Both the position numbers and the translations under genes were made by a program. Shown here piece by piece: positions 43,258 through 52,939 of a DNA stretch of 64,000 bases. Under the pieces are notes generated by a model. The model had not been told where the DNA came from and ran no database searches. It saw only the letters and a list, made by a program, of their open reading frames with translations. The stretch comes from Ralstonia pickettii (GTDB lineage Bacteria > Pseudomonadota > Gammaproteobacteria > Burkholderiales > Burkholderiaceae): contig NZ_CP104382.1 of NCBI RefSeq assembly GCF_030582395.1, forward strand, positions 1,426,001-1,490,000, given 5' to 3'. The first letter of the stretch is position 1; each line of letters starts with the position of its first letter.

Positions 43258-43917
43258 CTAGAACTCCATATCCAACTCGTCGATATCAGCCTTTTCAGCC
43301 TTTGCCCCGGCAATCCATTCGGCCACGTGCGGGTGCTCGAGCACGCGCAAGCAGTACTCGGCGATCTCCGGATCGAGCTTGACGTCGTAGGTCAGGAATC
43401 GCATGACAACTGGCGCATACATCGCGTCTGCCATGCTGATCTCGCCAAACAGCCAGGGGCCGCCGTACTGTGCGAGGCATTCGCGCCAGATGAGCGTGAT
43501 CCGCTCGATGTCGTGCTGCGCGCGGGACCAGATGCGGAAATTGGGGAAATATGCACGCAAGTTCATCGGGAGCGCCGAACGCAGTGCACTGAAGCCCGAA
43601 TGCATCTCGCCGCAGATCGCACGGCAATGCGCGCGGGCATGCCGGTCGGAGGGCAGCAGCTTGGCCTCGGGACAGAGTTCGTTGAGGTATTCCGCAATCG
43701 CCAGCACGTCCCACACCTTGCGGCCTTCGTGCGTGAGGCAGGGCACGAGAATCGACGGCGACAGCAACAGCAATTCCGCGCGCGATGAGGCGTCGATCGG
43801 CACGCTCACCGTCTCGAAAGGCAGGCCGCTGAGCTTGGCGAGCAACCAGCCGCGCATCGACCACGACGAGTAATTGCGGCTGTTGATGGTGAGCGTGGTC
43901 AGGTTGGCGGATTTCAT
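43258..43917 (-). CDS. Glutathione S-transferase family protein
   Basis: A 219-residue cytosolic GST: thioredoxin-like N-domain (TLTINSRNYSSWSMRGWLLA, cis-Pro in ILVPCLTHEG, glutathione-contact region VWDVLAIAEYLNE) and an all-helical C-domain. The NYSSWS start, with a candidate catalytic Ser, is typical of a proteobacterial subgroup of unknown substrate. ATG at 43917 has GGGGAG upstream; the open frame to 44082 lacks such a signal. It converges on the DadA-like gene and diverges from phaZ. Role likely detoxification. Confidence 0.88.
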   Translation of the reverse strand: MKSANLTTLTINSRNYSSWSMRGWLLAKLSGLPFETVSVPIDASSRAELLLLSPSILVPCLTHEGRKVWDVLAIAEYLNELCPEAKLLPSDRHARAHCRAICGEMHSGFSALRSALPMNLRAYFPNFRIWSRAQHDIERITLIWRECLAQYGGPWLFGEISMADAMYAPVVMRFLTYDVKLDPEIAEYCLRVLEHPHVAEWIAGAKAEKADIDELDMEF

Positions 43918-44170
43918 ATCGCTCCCCGTTGTCCGATTGTCCCGTTGTCCAATCAGGTGCATGACCGGCGCCAGGCACCTCGCCGGTGCGCTGTCTGCAC
44001 CCGGGCGCTGCAAGAGCACACCCCACACCGCACCCGGCGTGGATGCCGCGCAAAGCCTGTGCCAGTCGGCATCAACGCGCATGCCGGTTCACGCCCGCGG
44101 GTATCTGAGTTGGCACACGTATTGCCTGCTTCGCTTGACCCGCCTTGATGCGACCTGCGACGCAATCGCC

Positions 44171-45526
44171 ATGAACCTGCTCGCGTATCCCCTCTACCAG
44201 TGGCTGTCCGAATGCCTGCGGCCCGCGCGTGCATGGGCCTCGTTCTCGCGGCTGGCGATGGCGCAGTGGCCACCATCGACCGAGCACCCGACGGGCCGCG
44301 CGATCGATGCCTGGCTCGAACTCTTGGAATGCAGCGCGATCACGCATCGACGCCCATCTTTCGGCATCGACAGCGTTGAGGTCGACGGCCGCGTGGTGCC
44401 GGTAGTGGAAGACGCCGCGATGCAAACGCCGTTCGGCACGCTCGTGCACTTCCGCAAGACCACGCCCACGCCGCAGCCGCGCGTGCTGGTCGCCGCGCCC
44501 TTGTCCGGGCACTTCGCCACGCTGCTGCGCGGCACGCTGCGCACGATGCTGGCCGATCACGATGTGTACGTGACGGACTGGCACAACGCGCGCGACATTC
44601 CGGTGTCAGCCGGCCGCTTCGGCTTTGATGAATACGTCGGCCACCTGATCGATTTCATCCGCCACATCGGCCCGGACGCGCATATGCTGGCCATCTGCCA
44701 GCCGACCGTGGCCGCGCTCTCGGCGGTCTCGCTCATGGCCGCCGACAACGACCCCGCGCAGCCGGCCAGCCTCACGCTCATGGCCGGCCCCATCGATTGC
44801 CGCGTGGGCCCGACCGCCGTCAACGCGTTGGCCAACAGCAAGCCAATCGAATGGTTCGAGAAAAACCTGATCGGCGTCGTGCCGCCCGGCTTTGCGGGCG
44901 AGCAGCGCCGCGTGTATCCCGGCTTTGTGCAGTTGAGCGCATTCATGTCGATGAATTCAGAGCGCCACGTGCAGTCTTTTGAAGAGATGTACTACCAGCG
45001 CGCCAAGGGCGATCCTGCCAAGGCAGATACGATCCGCGCCTTCTACGACGAATACCTCGCTACGTGCGACCTCACCGCAGAGTTCTATCTGGAAACGGTC
45101 GAGAAGGTGTTCCAGCAATACGCACTGCCGCGCGGCGAGTTGATGGTCGGCGGTCGGCTCGTCGAACCGGCAGCGATTCATCGCACCGCGCTGCTGACGG
45201 TCGAGGGTGAGAAGGACGACATCTGTGCGGTCGGGCAGACCGTCGCCGCGCAGGATCTGTGTTCGGGGCTGCCGCCCTACCTGAAGACACATCATGTGCA
45301 GGCCGGCGCGGGGCATTACGGCGTATTCAACGGCAGCAAATGGGAAAAGCAGATCTATCCGATCGTGCGCGCCACCATCCACGACAACGAGCCCTTCGAC
45401 GCCAGCATCGCCGGCAGTGACGAAGACAACGCGCACCGCGTCACGCTGCGGGCGTTGCTCGATGCGCGAACGTCGAGCCAGGCCGTCACCCGCCGACGCC
45501 CGCGCAAGATGGCGCTCACGCACTGA
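44171..45526 (+). CDS. phaZ: Intracellular polyhydroxyalkanoate (PHB) depolymerase
   Basis: A 451-residue enzyme of the PhaZ intracellular depolymerase family. The nucleophile is Cys176 in HMLAICQPTVAAL, replacing the Ser of a normal lipase box as known for Ralstonia/Cupriavidus PhaZ enzymes. The late GAGHYGVFNGSKW segment supplies the His. No signal peptide. It degrades storage PHB granules to 3-hydroxybutyrate units. ATG at 44171 begins the typical MNLLAYPLYQWLSE; the longer frame back to 43874 overlaps the GST promoter region and is rejected. Alone on its strand, with a 253-bp promoter gap. Confidence 0.9.
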   Translation: MNLLAYPLYQWLSECLRPARAWASFSRLAMAQWPPSTEHPTGRAIDAWLELLECSAITHRRPSFGIDSVEVDGRVVPVVEDAAMQTPFGTLVHFRKTTPTPQPRVLVAAPLSGHFATLLRGTLRTMLADHDVYVTDWHNARDIPVSAGRFGFDEYVGHLIDFIRHIGPDAHMLAICQPTVAALSAVSLMAADNDPAQPASLTLMAGPIDCRVGPTAVNALANSKPIEWFEKNLIGVVPPGFAGEQRRVYPGFVQLSAFMSMNSERHVQSFEEMYYQRAKGDPAKADTIRAFYDEYLATCDLTAEFYLETVEKVFQQYALPRGELMVGGRLVEPAAIHRTALLTVEGEKDDICAVGQTVAAQDLCSGLPPYLKTHHVQAGAGHYGVFNGSKWEKQIYPIVRATIHDNEPFDASIAGSDEDNAHRVTLRALLDARTSSQAVTRRRPRKMALTH

Positions 45527-45659
45527 CCGGGTGGCGGCACGTCGCTTCTGACAGAGCCAGCGGCAGTTTCGGTGTCAGCAAGGCGTAATTCAGCAGGTCG
45601 AGTATCGAAGCCCGGGAGGTCATTCTCCATCGATGTCGATCGATTCACGGAGGGTTGCG

Positions 45660-46859
45660 ATGAACACTCACACCACGGCGTTCCAACGCGCTTCGAGCCT
45701 GTTGCATCCGGCTGGCAACCCGATCCGCCTCAATATGGGCGACTTCGTTGCGGTGGATCGCCGCCAGGACGCCAAGTACGAAGCGACCTATCGCCCGCAA
45801 GCGCTGTACAGCCGCGCCGACGAAGGCTTTGCCGCCAACAACGAAGCCTTCCTGCTGCATGAGGTCGCCACCAACCGCCCCATCTATCTGGAAGACACCG
45901 GCCCGACCGATTTCCATCTGCATCTGCCGCCGGGCGCCTTTCAGTTTGTGCTCGTCACGTCAGGCGTGTTCACGTTCGACTACGATGGCCGGCTGCATTA
46001 CGTCGGCCCCGGTTCGGTGATCCTGCAGAGCGCGATCGTGCATCGGCAACTCTTCTACACGTGGTCTGGCCTGTCCACTGAAGACAACTTGCGCACGCCG
46101 CAAACAGTGGTTCCCGACGCACTTTCCATGGGATGTTCGGGCAAGTTTCTCGAAGCATTCATTACCGATCCGACCACGTTTCCCAATCCGACGATCGTGC
46201 CGTCGGCACAGATTAACGAGGCCGAGACGCCGCGCATCGCCTGGAGCCATCCGGCGCATGACCGGCCGGCCGGAGCAGACTTCTGGGTGCAAGACCCACT
46301 GGAATTGCATGCGCTTTACAAGCCGCTGGCCGGCGACTCCATCCAATCGCCCGGACCGGTTTACGTGCGCGACACCGGCATCGAAGCACCAAGCGGCCAG
46401 CTTGTGACAGGCCACATCCTCGCCACCGACCCGCGCGGCCAGTCGAGCCTGCCCAAGAGCCAGGCAGGCGTGGTCGACCCGGCGTCCTTCGCGAAAGGCG
46501 AGGTGGTCATTTACCGCGTCATTCGCGGCACGGCCGAGTTCAAAACCGGCGCAGGCAAGCGGCTTGAACTCGCCGCCGGCGACGTGGTGACAGCCGGCCA
46601 GCATTCGGTCACGCTCGTCGGCATGGGCGAAGACACGCAGATTCTCCGGCTCGGCCTGCTGAGCAACATCGAACAGCTGCGAAGCTGGACGCGCGCGCAA
46701 CGCGACGAGATCGACGGCCTGGCGGGTCGCATCATCACCAAGACAGAGTCGCGCCCGCAACGGACCGAAGGTAAGCCGGTCGGTTATCTCTACGAAACCG
46801 TCGCGGCATCCAACGGGAACACCGGCCGCGTGAGCGTGGCGAACGGAAAGCGGGTGTAG
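45660..46859 (+). CDS. Cupin-like hypothetical protein (399 aa)
   Basis: A 399-residue cytosolic protein with beta-rich segments of cupin type: DFHLHLPPGAFQFVLVTSGV, then FTFDYDGRLHYVGPGSVI (a barrel around residues 90-130), and a second one near 275-320 (KGEVVIYRVIRGTAEFKTGA, then LELAAGDVVTAGQHSVTLV). This suggests a bicupin, but the metal His pattern is incomplete and no enzyme class is evident. ATG at 45660 has GGAGGG six bases upstream; a start at 45633 is weaker. Its 3' end overlaps the convergent M81 gene by 70 bp. Confidence 0.65.
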   Translation: MNTHTTAFQRASSLLHPAGNPIRLNMGDFVAVDRRQDAKYEATYRPQALYSRADEGFAANNEAFLLHEVATNRPIYLEDTGPTDFHLHLPPGAFQFVLVTSGVFTFDYDGRLHYVGPGSVILQSAIVHRQLFYTWSGLSTEDNLRTPQTVVPDALSMGCSGKFLEAFITDPTTFPNPTIVPSAQINEAETPRIAWSHPAHDRPAGADFWVQDPLELHALYKPLAGDSIQSPGPVYVRDTGIEAPSGQLVTGHILATDPRGQSSLPKSQAGVVDPASFAKGEVVIYRVIRGTAEFKTGAGKRLELAAGDVVTAGQHSVTLVGMGEDTQILRLGLLSNIEQLRSWTRAQRDEIDGLAGRIITKTESRPQRTEGKPVGYLYETVAASNGNTGRVSVANGKRV

Positions 46860-48265
46860 TCGGAACTGGTCACGCCGCCGCCATCGCACTCCACCACAGC
46901 CTTGGCAATCGGGACGAACACGGGCCGGCAATACATGCGCGACTTCAACAGCACGAAGCGCGCGGCATGCGGGTCCACGCCGATGTGCGTGAAGATGCCG
47001 AGGTCCCAGTGCTCCTGCGGCGTCTCCGTGACAACGATCTGCGCCGCGCCGATGTCGAGCAGCGCCGTGCGGCCCATGCGGATGCGCTGGCCCGTATAGG
47101 TCGGCCCCGTGATGCTGTATTCGCCGTCGCTGATGGCGACAACCTTGCCCGTCAGCGCGCGCGGCACGGGGTAGATGCCGAGCTGCACAAGCGGCACCTT
47201 GTCGCCGACCGGGAGCGTGACCGTGGCACCCTCGCCCGCCTCGATCATCGCCGCGACGGCTTCCGGATCGCACACCGGCCCGACTGCGATGCCGCTCAAG
47301 CCTTGCCGCAACGCTTCGTGCAGGACGTGCATGTCGTCGCACGTGCCGCCGGACATGCAGTTGTCGCCGTGGTCGAGCAGCAGCACGGGGCCGCTGCCCG
47401 GGGCATCGGCCAACTTGGCCGCGCGCGCAATCGATTCGGTCAGCGGTTCAGAGCGGTAGACGAACCCTTCGCGATCAGCCCAGATGGCATCGGCAATGCG
47501 TTGCGCCGCAGCGTCGGCGGCATGTTTGTCGCCGTTGCCGACCACCACGATAGAAAGGCACGGCGCGGCAATGTCCGCCAGCCCGAATCCGGCAAGGATC
47601 GACACGGCCAGCATGCCGTCATTCTCGGCCTGTTTGGCGAGCGCCACGGCGCGGTGCATCGCGCCTTCGTCGGTGCGGCTGCGCAGGGTATGCGTAACCA
47701 TGGGCAGGCGCCGCCATGCGAGCACGGGATTCGCGCGGCCGGCCAGCTTGTCGAACAGCAAGCCGCCGGCGTGCTCGCCGGTTTCGTACATGTCGACGTG
47801 CGGATACGTCTTGAAACTGACTGCGATGTCGGCCAAGTCAATGAACTTTTGCGTGAGATTGCCGTGCAGATCCAGCGCGACGGCAATCGGCACATCGGGC
47901 ACCACCGCGCGCAGACGTTCGAGCAGATCGCCCTCGCCGTCGTCGCTGTTCTCCGCGACCATCGCGCCGTGCAGGTCGAGCAACAGCGCATCGCACCCAG
48001 GCGCCGCCGCGACGATGGCGTCGCACAACGTTATGTACGCCTCGGCAGCGACGCGTCCGCTGGGGTTCGCTCCGGCCACGACGGGCACGACGATTTCGGC
48101 GCCCGCCGCCTCCGCCAGATCAATGAACGCGCCGGCCGCCGTGCGCGTGCCCTTGGCGGCGCGGTACGCGTCGGCGCCGTAGTGCGGATGGAACGATGCC
48201 AGCGGTGTCGGCACCGGCGAGAACGTATTCGTCTCGTGATTGAAGCGGGCGATCAGGATGCGCAT
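46790..48265 (-). CDS. M81 family metallopeptidase (MlrC-like)
   Basis: A 491-residue M81 peptidase. It opens with ILIARFNHETNTFSPVPT, then DALLLDLHGAMVAENSDDGE, the AVALDLHGNLTQKFIDLAD metal-binding segment and the C-terminal domain with DHGDNCMSGGTCDDMHVL. MlrC of microcystin degradation is the named relative; most family members have unknown substrates. Last gene of the Liv-transporter operon, 19 bp after the M20 hydrolase. Its coding end overlaps the convergent cupin gene by 70 bp. It probably acts on a small amide or peptide brought in by the transporter; that is inferred. Confidence 0.88.
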   Translation of the reverse strand: MRILIARFNHETNTFSPVPTPLASFHPHYGADAYRAAKGTRTAAGAFIDLAEAAGAEIVVPVVAGANPSGRVAAEAYITLCDAIVAAAPGCDALLLDLHGAMVAENSDDGEGDLLERLRAVVPDVPIAVALDLHGNLTQKFIDLADIAVSFKTYPHVDMYETGEHAGGLLFDKLAGRANPVLAWRRLPMVTHTLRSRTDEGAMHRAVALAKQAENDGMLAVSILAGFGLADIAAPCLSIVVVGNGDKHAADAAAQRIADAIWADREGFVYRSEPLTESIARAAKLADAPGSGPVLLLDHGDNCMSGGTCDDMHVLHEALRQGLSGIAVGPVCDPEAVAAMIEAGEGATVTLPVGDKVPLVQLGIYPVPRALTGKVVAISDGEYSITGPTYTGQRIRMGRTALLDIGAAQIVVTETPQEHWDLGIFTHIGVDPHAARFVLLKSRMYCRPVFVPIAKAVVECDGGGVTSSDYTRFPFATLTRPVFPLDAATVS

Positions 48266-48284
48266 GAGCGGTCGGGTGATGGTG

Positions 48285-49538
48285 TCAAACGCGGCCAGCG
48301 GCCTGCAGCATCGCGTGCAGCAGCACGTTGGCCCCGGCTTCAAGATGTTCGGGGCGGGCGTCTTCGATCTCGTTGTGGCTGATGCCGTCCTTGCATGGCA
48401 CGAAGATCATCGCGGTCGGGGCCACGCGCGCCAGATAGACCGCGTCATGGCCTGCGCCGCTGATCACGTCCATCTCCGACAACCCCAACTGCCGCGCGCC
48501 GCTGCGCACCGCGTTCACCAGCGTGGCGTCAAACGGCTGCGGCGGGAAGTACACGACCTGGCGCAATGCGATGTCGATGCCGCTGCGTGTGCGCAACTCC
48601 GCCACCGCCTCATGCAGTGCCGCATCCATGTCGGACAACACCGCGTCGTCGGCCGCGCGGAAGTCGATCGTCATCGATACCTGCCCCGGAATCACGTTGC
48701 GCGAATCCGGATGCACGCTCAGGCAGCCCACCGTGGCGCGCGCATGCGGCGGGCGCTCGAGCGCGATGCGGTTGGCAATGCAGACGAGTTCTGCGGCGGG
48801 CAACAACGCATCGCGGCGCAGCTCCATCGGCGTGGGGCCGGCGTGCGCTTCCATGCCGGTCAAGACCACGTCGTACCAGCGCTGGCCGAGCGCGCCCGTC
48901 ACCACGCCGATGGTCGTGCCGTGCGCCTCCAGCACCGGCCCTTGTTCGATATGTGCTTCGAAGTAGGCACCGACGGCTCGGCCGCCAACAGGCTCACTCC
49001 CCGCATAGCCGATACTGCGCAGCGCCTCGCCCACGGCCACGCCGTCGCGGTCCTGTGCGGCCAGCACGGCATCCACCGCAAACTCGCCGATGAACGCGCC
49101 GGAGCCCATCATTACCGGCACGAAGCGCGAACCTTCTTCGTTGGTCCACACGGCCACTTCGATAGGCGCTTTCGTTTGGATGCCCGCATCGTTGAGCGCG
49201 CGCACCACCTCGATGCCGGCGAACACGCCGTAGTTGCCGTCGAACTTGCCGCCGGTCGGCTGCGTGTCGATGTGGCTGCCGGTCATGACGGGCGGCAGCG
49301 CGTTGTTGCGTCCAGGCCGGCGCGCGAACAGGTTGCCGATGGCGTCCACACGCACGGCGCAGCCTGCGGCTTCGGCCTGTGCAACGAAGAAATCGCGGCC
49401 TTGCCGGTCGAGATCGGTCAACGCGAGGCGGCGCACGCCGCCCTTGGGCGTGGCGCCGATGCGCGCCTGCTGCATGAGCGTGTCCCACAGGCGTGCGCCG
49501 TTGATGCGCAGGGTGGTGTCGAGTTGGGTGGTCGTCAT
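48285..49538 (-). CDS. Zn-dependent amidohydrolase of the N-carbamoyl-L-amino-acid hydrolase/allantoate amidohydrolase family (M20)
   Basis: A 417-residue M20-type enzyme with two-metal ligands in TGSHIDTQPTGGKFDGNYGV and WTNEEGSRFVP, the YFEAHIEQGPVLE segment, the dimerisation insert and C-terminal SGAGHDAVYLARVAPTAMIF. This family cleaves ureido groups of N-carbamoyl-amino acids, allantoate, ureidoglycine or beta-ureidopropionate; the sequence alone does not choose among them. It follows the LivF-type gene by 11 bp and precedes the M81 peptidase, so all are probably induced together. The start ATG at 49538 has only a weak ribosome-binding site. Confidence 0.88.
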   Translation of the reverse strand: MTTTQLDTTLRINGARLWDTLMQQARIGATPKGGVRRLALTDLDRQGRDFFVAQAEAAGCAVRVDAIGNLFARRPGRNNALPPVMTGSHIDTQPTGGKFDGNYGVFAGIEVVRALNDAGIQTKAPIEVAVWTNEEGSRFVPVMMGSGAFIGEFAVDAVLAAQDRDGVAVGEALRSIGYAGSEPVGGRAVGAYFEAHIEQGPVLEAHGTTIGVVTGALGQRWYDVVLTGMEAHAGPTPMELRRDALLPAAELVCIANRIALERPPHARATVGCLSVHPDSRNVIPGQVSMTIDFRAADDAVLSDMDAALHEAVAELRTRSGIDIALRQVVYFPPQPFDATLVNAVRSGARQLGLSEMDVISGAGHDAVYLARVAPTAMIFVPCKDGISHNEIEDARPEHLEAGANVLLHAMLQAAGRV

Positions 49539-49549
49539 GATGTGTACGT

Positions 49550-50266
49550 TTAAGCGGCCAGGCCGACGCCGAGGTAGCGGTCCTTGATGGCGTCGTCGGC
49601 GCGGAAGGCTTCGTTGGGGCCGGTGTAGACCACGCGGCCCTGTTCGATGATCACGTGGCGATCGGCGAGCTGCGTGCAGACTTCGAGGTTCTGTTCGACG
49701 AGCAGGATGGATACGCCCGCCTGCTTGATGACCTTCAGCTGCGCGACGATCTCTTCCACGATGACGGGGGCCAGACCTTCGACCGGCTCGTCGAGCATCA
49801 GCAGGCGCGGGTGGTTCATGAGCGCGCGGCCGATGGCGAGCATCTGCTGCTCGCCGCCGGAGAGATTGGCGCCACCGTTGCGCCGTCGCTCATGCAGGCG
49901 CGGGAAGATGCGGTAGATGTCGGCCAGCTGCCACGGAGAATCCCGCCGCGCGCCGAGCTTCAGGTTCTCTTCCACCGTCAGCAGCTTGAAGATGCCGCGA
50001 TGCTCCGGCACGAGACACAGGCCCTGCGCGGCAATGCGGTGCGGCGGCTGCCCGGCAATGTCGCGGCCGCGAAAACGCACTTGCCCGCCGCGCGGCGTGA
50101 CGACGCCGGCAATCGTCTTCAGGGTGGTCGATTTTCCGGCGCCATTGCGGCCGAGCAGCGTCACCAGTTCGCCCTCGCCCACCGATAGCGCCACGCCCTG
50201 CAGCACGTGGCTCTTGCCGTAATAGCCGTGGAGGTCTGCAACGTCGAGAATCGCCGTTGAGGTCAT
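49550..50266 (-). CDS. Liv-type ABC transporter ATP-binding protein (LivF-like)
   Basis: A 238-residue ABC ATPase: Walker A GRNGAGKST near residue 40, signature LSGGEQQM, Walker B RLLMLDEPVEGLAP, H-loop ILLVEQN. The short length and the EG after DEP are typical of LivF. ATG at 50266 has GGGAGG upstream and overlaps the stop of the LivG-type gene (ATGA). It energises the permease pair with its LivG partner. Confidence 0.92.
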   Translation of the reverse strand: MTSTAILDVADLHGYYGKSHVLQGVALSVGEGELVTLLGRNGAGKSTTLKTIAGVVTPRGGQVRFRGRDIAGQPPHRIAAQGLCLVPEHRGIFKLLTVEENLKLGARRDSPWQLADIYRIFPRLHERRRNGGANLSGGEQQMLAIGRALMNHPRLLMLDEPVEGLAPVIVEEIVAQLKVIKQAGVSILLVEQNLEVCTQLADRHVIIEQGRVVYTGPNEAFRADDAIKDRYLGVGLAA

Positions 50267-51033
50267 TTCTTGCCTCCCGTGATCATGTTGCCGAGATACG
50301 CGGCGCGCACGCGCGGGTCGGCCCGCACGGCGTCGGGCGTGCCCTCCATGAGCACCTTGCCCTGCTGCATGACGGTGATCGTGTCGGAGATGTCCATCAC
50401 GATGTCCATGTTGTGTTCGATCAGCACGACGGTGTGGTCCTGCGCCAGGCCGCGAATGAGCGCCTTCATGGCGGGCAGGTCGTCCACGCCCATACCGGAG
50501 GTCGGCTCGTCGAGAAAGATCGCGCGCGGGTTGGCGGCCAGCGCCATGCCGACTTCCAACCGCCGCTGCTGGCCATGCGAAAGGGCGGCGGCCGGCGTGT
50601 CGGCCAGGCGCGGCAACTCCAGCCGATCGAGCACGCGGTCGACCGTATCGGTGCAAGCCAGATCGCCCTGCGGCAGGCGCCAGCCGTGCATGGCGCGACG
50701 CGGCGTGGTGCCGAGTGCGGCCAGGCGCAGGTTCTCGCGCACGGACAGGCTCGGGAACAGGCTCGTCACCTGGAACGAACGTGCGATGCCGCGCTGCACG
50801 CGCTGGTAGTCGGCTTCACGCGTCACGTCGTGGCCATCGAAGACGATGGTGCCGCTGGTGGTCATGCGCGTGCCCGTGAGCATGTGGAACAGCGTGGTCT
50901 TGCCCGCGCCGTTGGGCCCGATGACGGAGTGGACCGTGCCGGGCATCACACGCAGATCGACGCCGCCCAGTGCGGTGAACTTGCCGTACTGCTTGACGAT
51001 GCCGGCGGCCTGGAGGATGGGCGTGGTGGTCAT
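50263..51033 (-). CDS. Liv-type ABC transporter ATP-binding protein (LivG-like)
   Basis: A 256-residue ABC ATPase with Walker A GPNGAGKTT, RGIARSFQVTSLFPSLSVRENL in the Q-loop area, a variant signature LSHGQQRRLEVGMALA and Walker B AIFLDEPTSGMG. The LSHGQ signature and the length resemble LivG and UrtD-type ATPases. ATG at 51033 overlaps the LivM-type stop (ATGA at 51030-51033). The open frame beyond 51033 is a shadow of the permease gene. Confidence 0.92.
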   Translation of the reverse strand: MTTTPILQAAGIVKQYGKFTALGGVDLRVMPGTVHSVIGPNGAGKTTLFHMLTGTRMTTSGTIVFDGHDVTREADYQRVQRGIARSFQVTSLFPSLSVRENLRLAALGTTPRRAMHGWRLPQGDLACTDTVDRVLDRLELPRLADTPAAALSHGQQRRLEVGMALAANPRAIFLDEPTSGMGVDDLPAMKALIRGLAQDHTVVLIEHNMDIVMDISDTITVMQQGKVLMEGTPDAVRADPRVRAAYLGNMITGGKK

Positions 51034-51998
51034 GCGCGCTCCTCCTGCACCGCCGGTGCGTGACGCGGTGCGCGCACGCGCTGCCACAGCTTCTGCCCGA
51101 GCCCAAACAGCCCGCGCTGCATGAACAGGCTCACCGCAATCAAGAGGAAGCCCAGCAGCATCAGCCAGCGCGGCCACAGGCTGGAGAGCCAGTCCGACAG
51201 CAACACATAGAACGCTGCGCCCAACACCGAGGCAAACACGTTGCCCGTGCCGCCGATAACAGTCATCACCAGAATCATCTCGCTGACGTGGTAGTCGATA
51301 TTGGCCAGCGGCGCGATGCCCGTGAGCATGGCGTGCAAGGCGCCCGCCAGTCCCGTGACCGCACCGGAGATGACGAACGCGAGCAGCTTGAAGGCGCGCA
51401 CGTTGTAGCCGACGGCGAGCGCGCGCTCTTCGTTGTCGCGAATCGCCAGCAGCGTGCGGCCAAACACCGATTCCGTCACACGCTGCACGAGGAAGAACAC
51501 GACAAGGAACAGCGCCGCGACAAACGCGTAGAACGCCCACGGCGACGCCGCAAACGCCGGACGCGGAATGTCGAGCAGGCCGTTGTCTCCGCCTGTGAGC
51601 GACGGCGTGGTGTAGGCCAGGAAATAGAACATCTGCGAGAAGGCCAGCGTCAGCATGACGAAGTACGTGCCGCGCTGGCGGATGGCAAACCAGCCGACCA
51701 CCGCCGCCACGACCGCGCCCACCACCACGGCCAGGACAATCGCCACCGGCATCGGCAGCGCCAGTTGCGTGAGGCCGATGCCCGCGGCATAGCTGCCGAG
51801 CCCGAAGAAGATCCCTTGCCCGAACGACAGCAGCCCCGTGTAGCCGAGGAGCACGTTGCAGGCCATCACGGCCATCGCGTAGACGAGCACTTCGGTGGCC
51901 AATGTGCCGGACGTCAGCACCAACGGCAGCAGCAACGTCACGCCCAGCGCCAGCCACCAGAAGCGATGAGGCGAAATTCCATGGAATGCGGCTTGCAT
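51030..51998 (-). CDS. Liv-type ABC transporter permease (LivM-like)
   Basis: A 322-residue inner-membrane permease with about nine hydrophobic segments and the LivM pattern GYTGLLSFGQGIFFGLGSYAA early and AGALHAMLTGIAPL plus VIGGTGNVFASVLGA late. Two adjacent ATGs (52001 and 51998) follow GGAGGGG; the second has the better spacing and overlaps the LivH-type stop. It pairs with the LivH-like protein to form the membrane channel. Confidence 0.9.
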   Translation of the reverse strand: MQAAFHGISPHRFWWLALGVTLLLPLVLTSGTLATEVLVYAMAVMACNVLLGYTGLLSFGQGIFFGLGSYAAGIGLTQLALPMPVAIVLAVVVGAVVAAVVGWFAIRQRGTYFVMLTLAFSQMFYFLAYTTPSLTGGDNGLLDIPRPAFAASPWAFYAFVAALFLVVFFLVQRVTESVFGRTLLAIRDNEERALAVGYNVRAFKLLAFVISGAVTGLAGALHAMLTGIAPLANIDYHVSEMILVMTVIGGTGNVFASVLGAAFYVLLSDWLSSLWPRWLMLLGFLLIAVSLFMQRGLFGLGQKLWQRVRAPRHAPAVQEERA

Positions 51999-52855
51999 CA
52001 TCCCCTCCCCAGCAGGCCGTGCGGGCGCAGCAGCAGCACGGCCGCCATCGCCACGTAGATCATCAGCCGCGCGCCCTCGGGCCACAGCGTGCTCATCAGG
52101 CTCTGCACGATGCCGACCAGCAGGCCGCCGACCAGCGCCCCCGCAAAGCTGCCCATGCCGCCCACCACCACAACCACGAAGGCGACGCCGAGGGCCTCCA
52201 CGCCCATGAAAGGTTCCGCGCCGCGAATGGGCGCAGCCAGCACACCGGCCACCGCCGCCGTCGCCGCGCCCAGTGCAAACATCAAGCTGAACAGGCGAAA
52301 CACGTTGATGCCGAGCAGCGAGACCATCTCGGTCGATTCACTGCCCGCGCGCACAGCGCTGCCCAGGCGCGTGCCCTCGAGCAGCCACCACAGCGCGAGC
52401 GCCAGCACGGCGGTAAAACCGATGACGAAGAGGCGGTATTTCGGGTAGACGAAATCGCCCCACATCACCACGCCCTGCAAGGCATCGGGCGCCGGTACGT
52501 CCACGCCCAGCGGCCCCCACGCCACGATGATGAGTTCCTGCACGACCAAGGCCAGACCCACGGTGACGAGGATGTGGAATTCGTGCGCCTGCGCGTAGAC
52601 GTGGCGCAGCAGCACTTTCTCCGTCACCCAGGCGAGCGCGCCGATGACGATGGGCGCAAGCACGAGCGCCAGCCAGAAATCCATGCCCATCTGCAGGGCC
52701 TGGAAGCAGAGATACGCGCCCAGCGCATAAAACGCGCCGTGGGCGAAATTGACGAAGCGCAACAGCCCGAAGATGATCGACAGCCCCACCGCCAGCAGGA
52801 AGTAGAGCATGCCGATCCCCACGCCGTTGACGACCTGGAGCAGGTAGACATTCAT
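51998..52855 (-). CDS. Liv-type ABC transporter permease (LivH-like)
   Basis: A 285-residue permease with about eight membrane segments, opening with MNVYLLQVVNGVGIGMLYFL, then LSIIFGLLRFVNFAHGAFY (LivH signature) and late VVVVGGMGSFAGALVGGLLVG. Its stop overlaps the LivM-type start. The binding-protein gene lies 84 bp upstream. Substrates of this subfamily include branched-chain amino acids, urea and short amides; the adjacent hydrolases favour an amide or ureido compound. Confidence 0.9.
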   Translation of the reverse strand: MNVYLLQVVNGVGIGMLYFLLAVGLSIIFGLLRFVNFAHGAFYALGAYLCFQALQMGMDFWLALVLAPIVIGALAWVTEKVLLRHVYAQAHEFHILVTVGLALVVQELIIVAWGPLGVDVPAPDALQGVVMWGDFVYPKYRLFVIGFTAVLALALWWLLEGTRLGSAVRAGSESTEMVSLLGINVFRLFSLMFALGAATAAVAGVLAAPIRGAEPFMGVEALGVAFVVVVVGGMGSFAGALVGGLLVGIVQSLMSTLWPEGARLMIYVAMAAVLLLRPHGLLGRG

Positions 52856-52939
52856 TGCGTTGACCGAAATGGCACTCAGGAAGACAAGCGCCCGTGCTTC
52901 AACAGCTGAAGCCAGCCGGGCGTGCCGCAGATCAGACCC

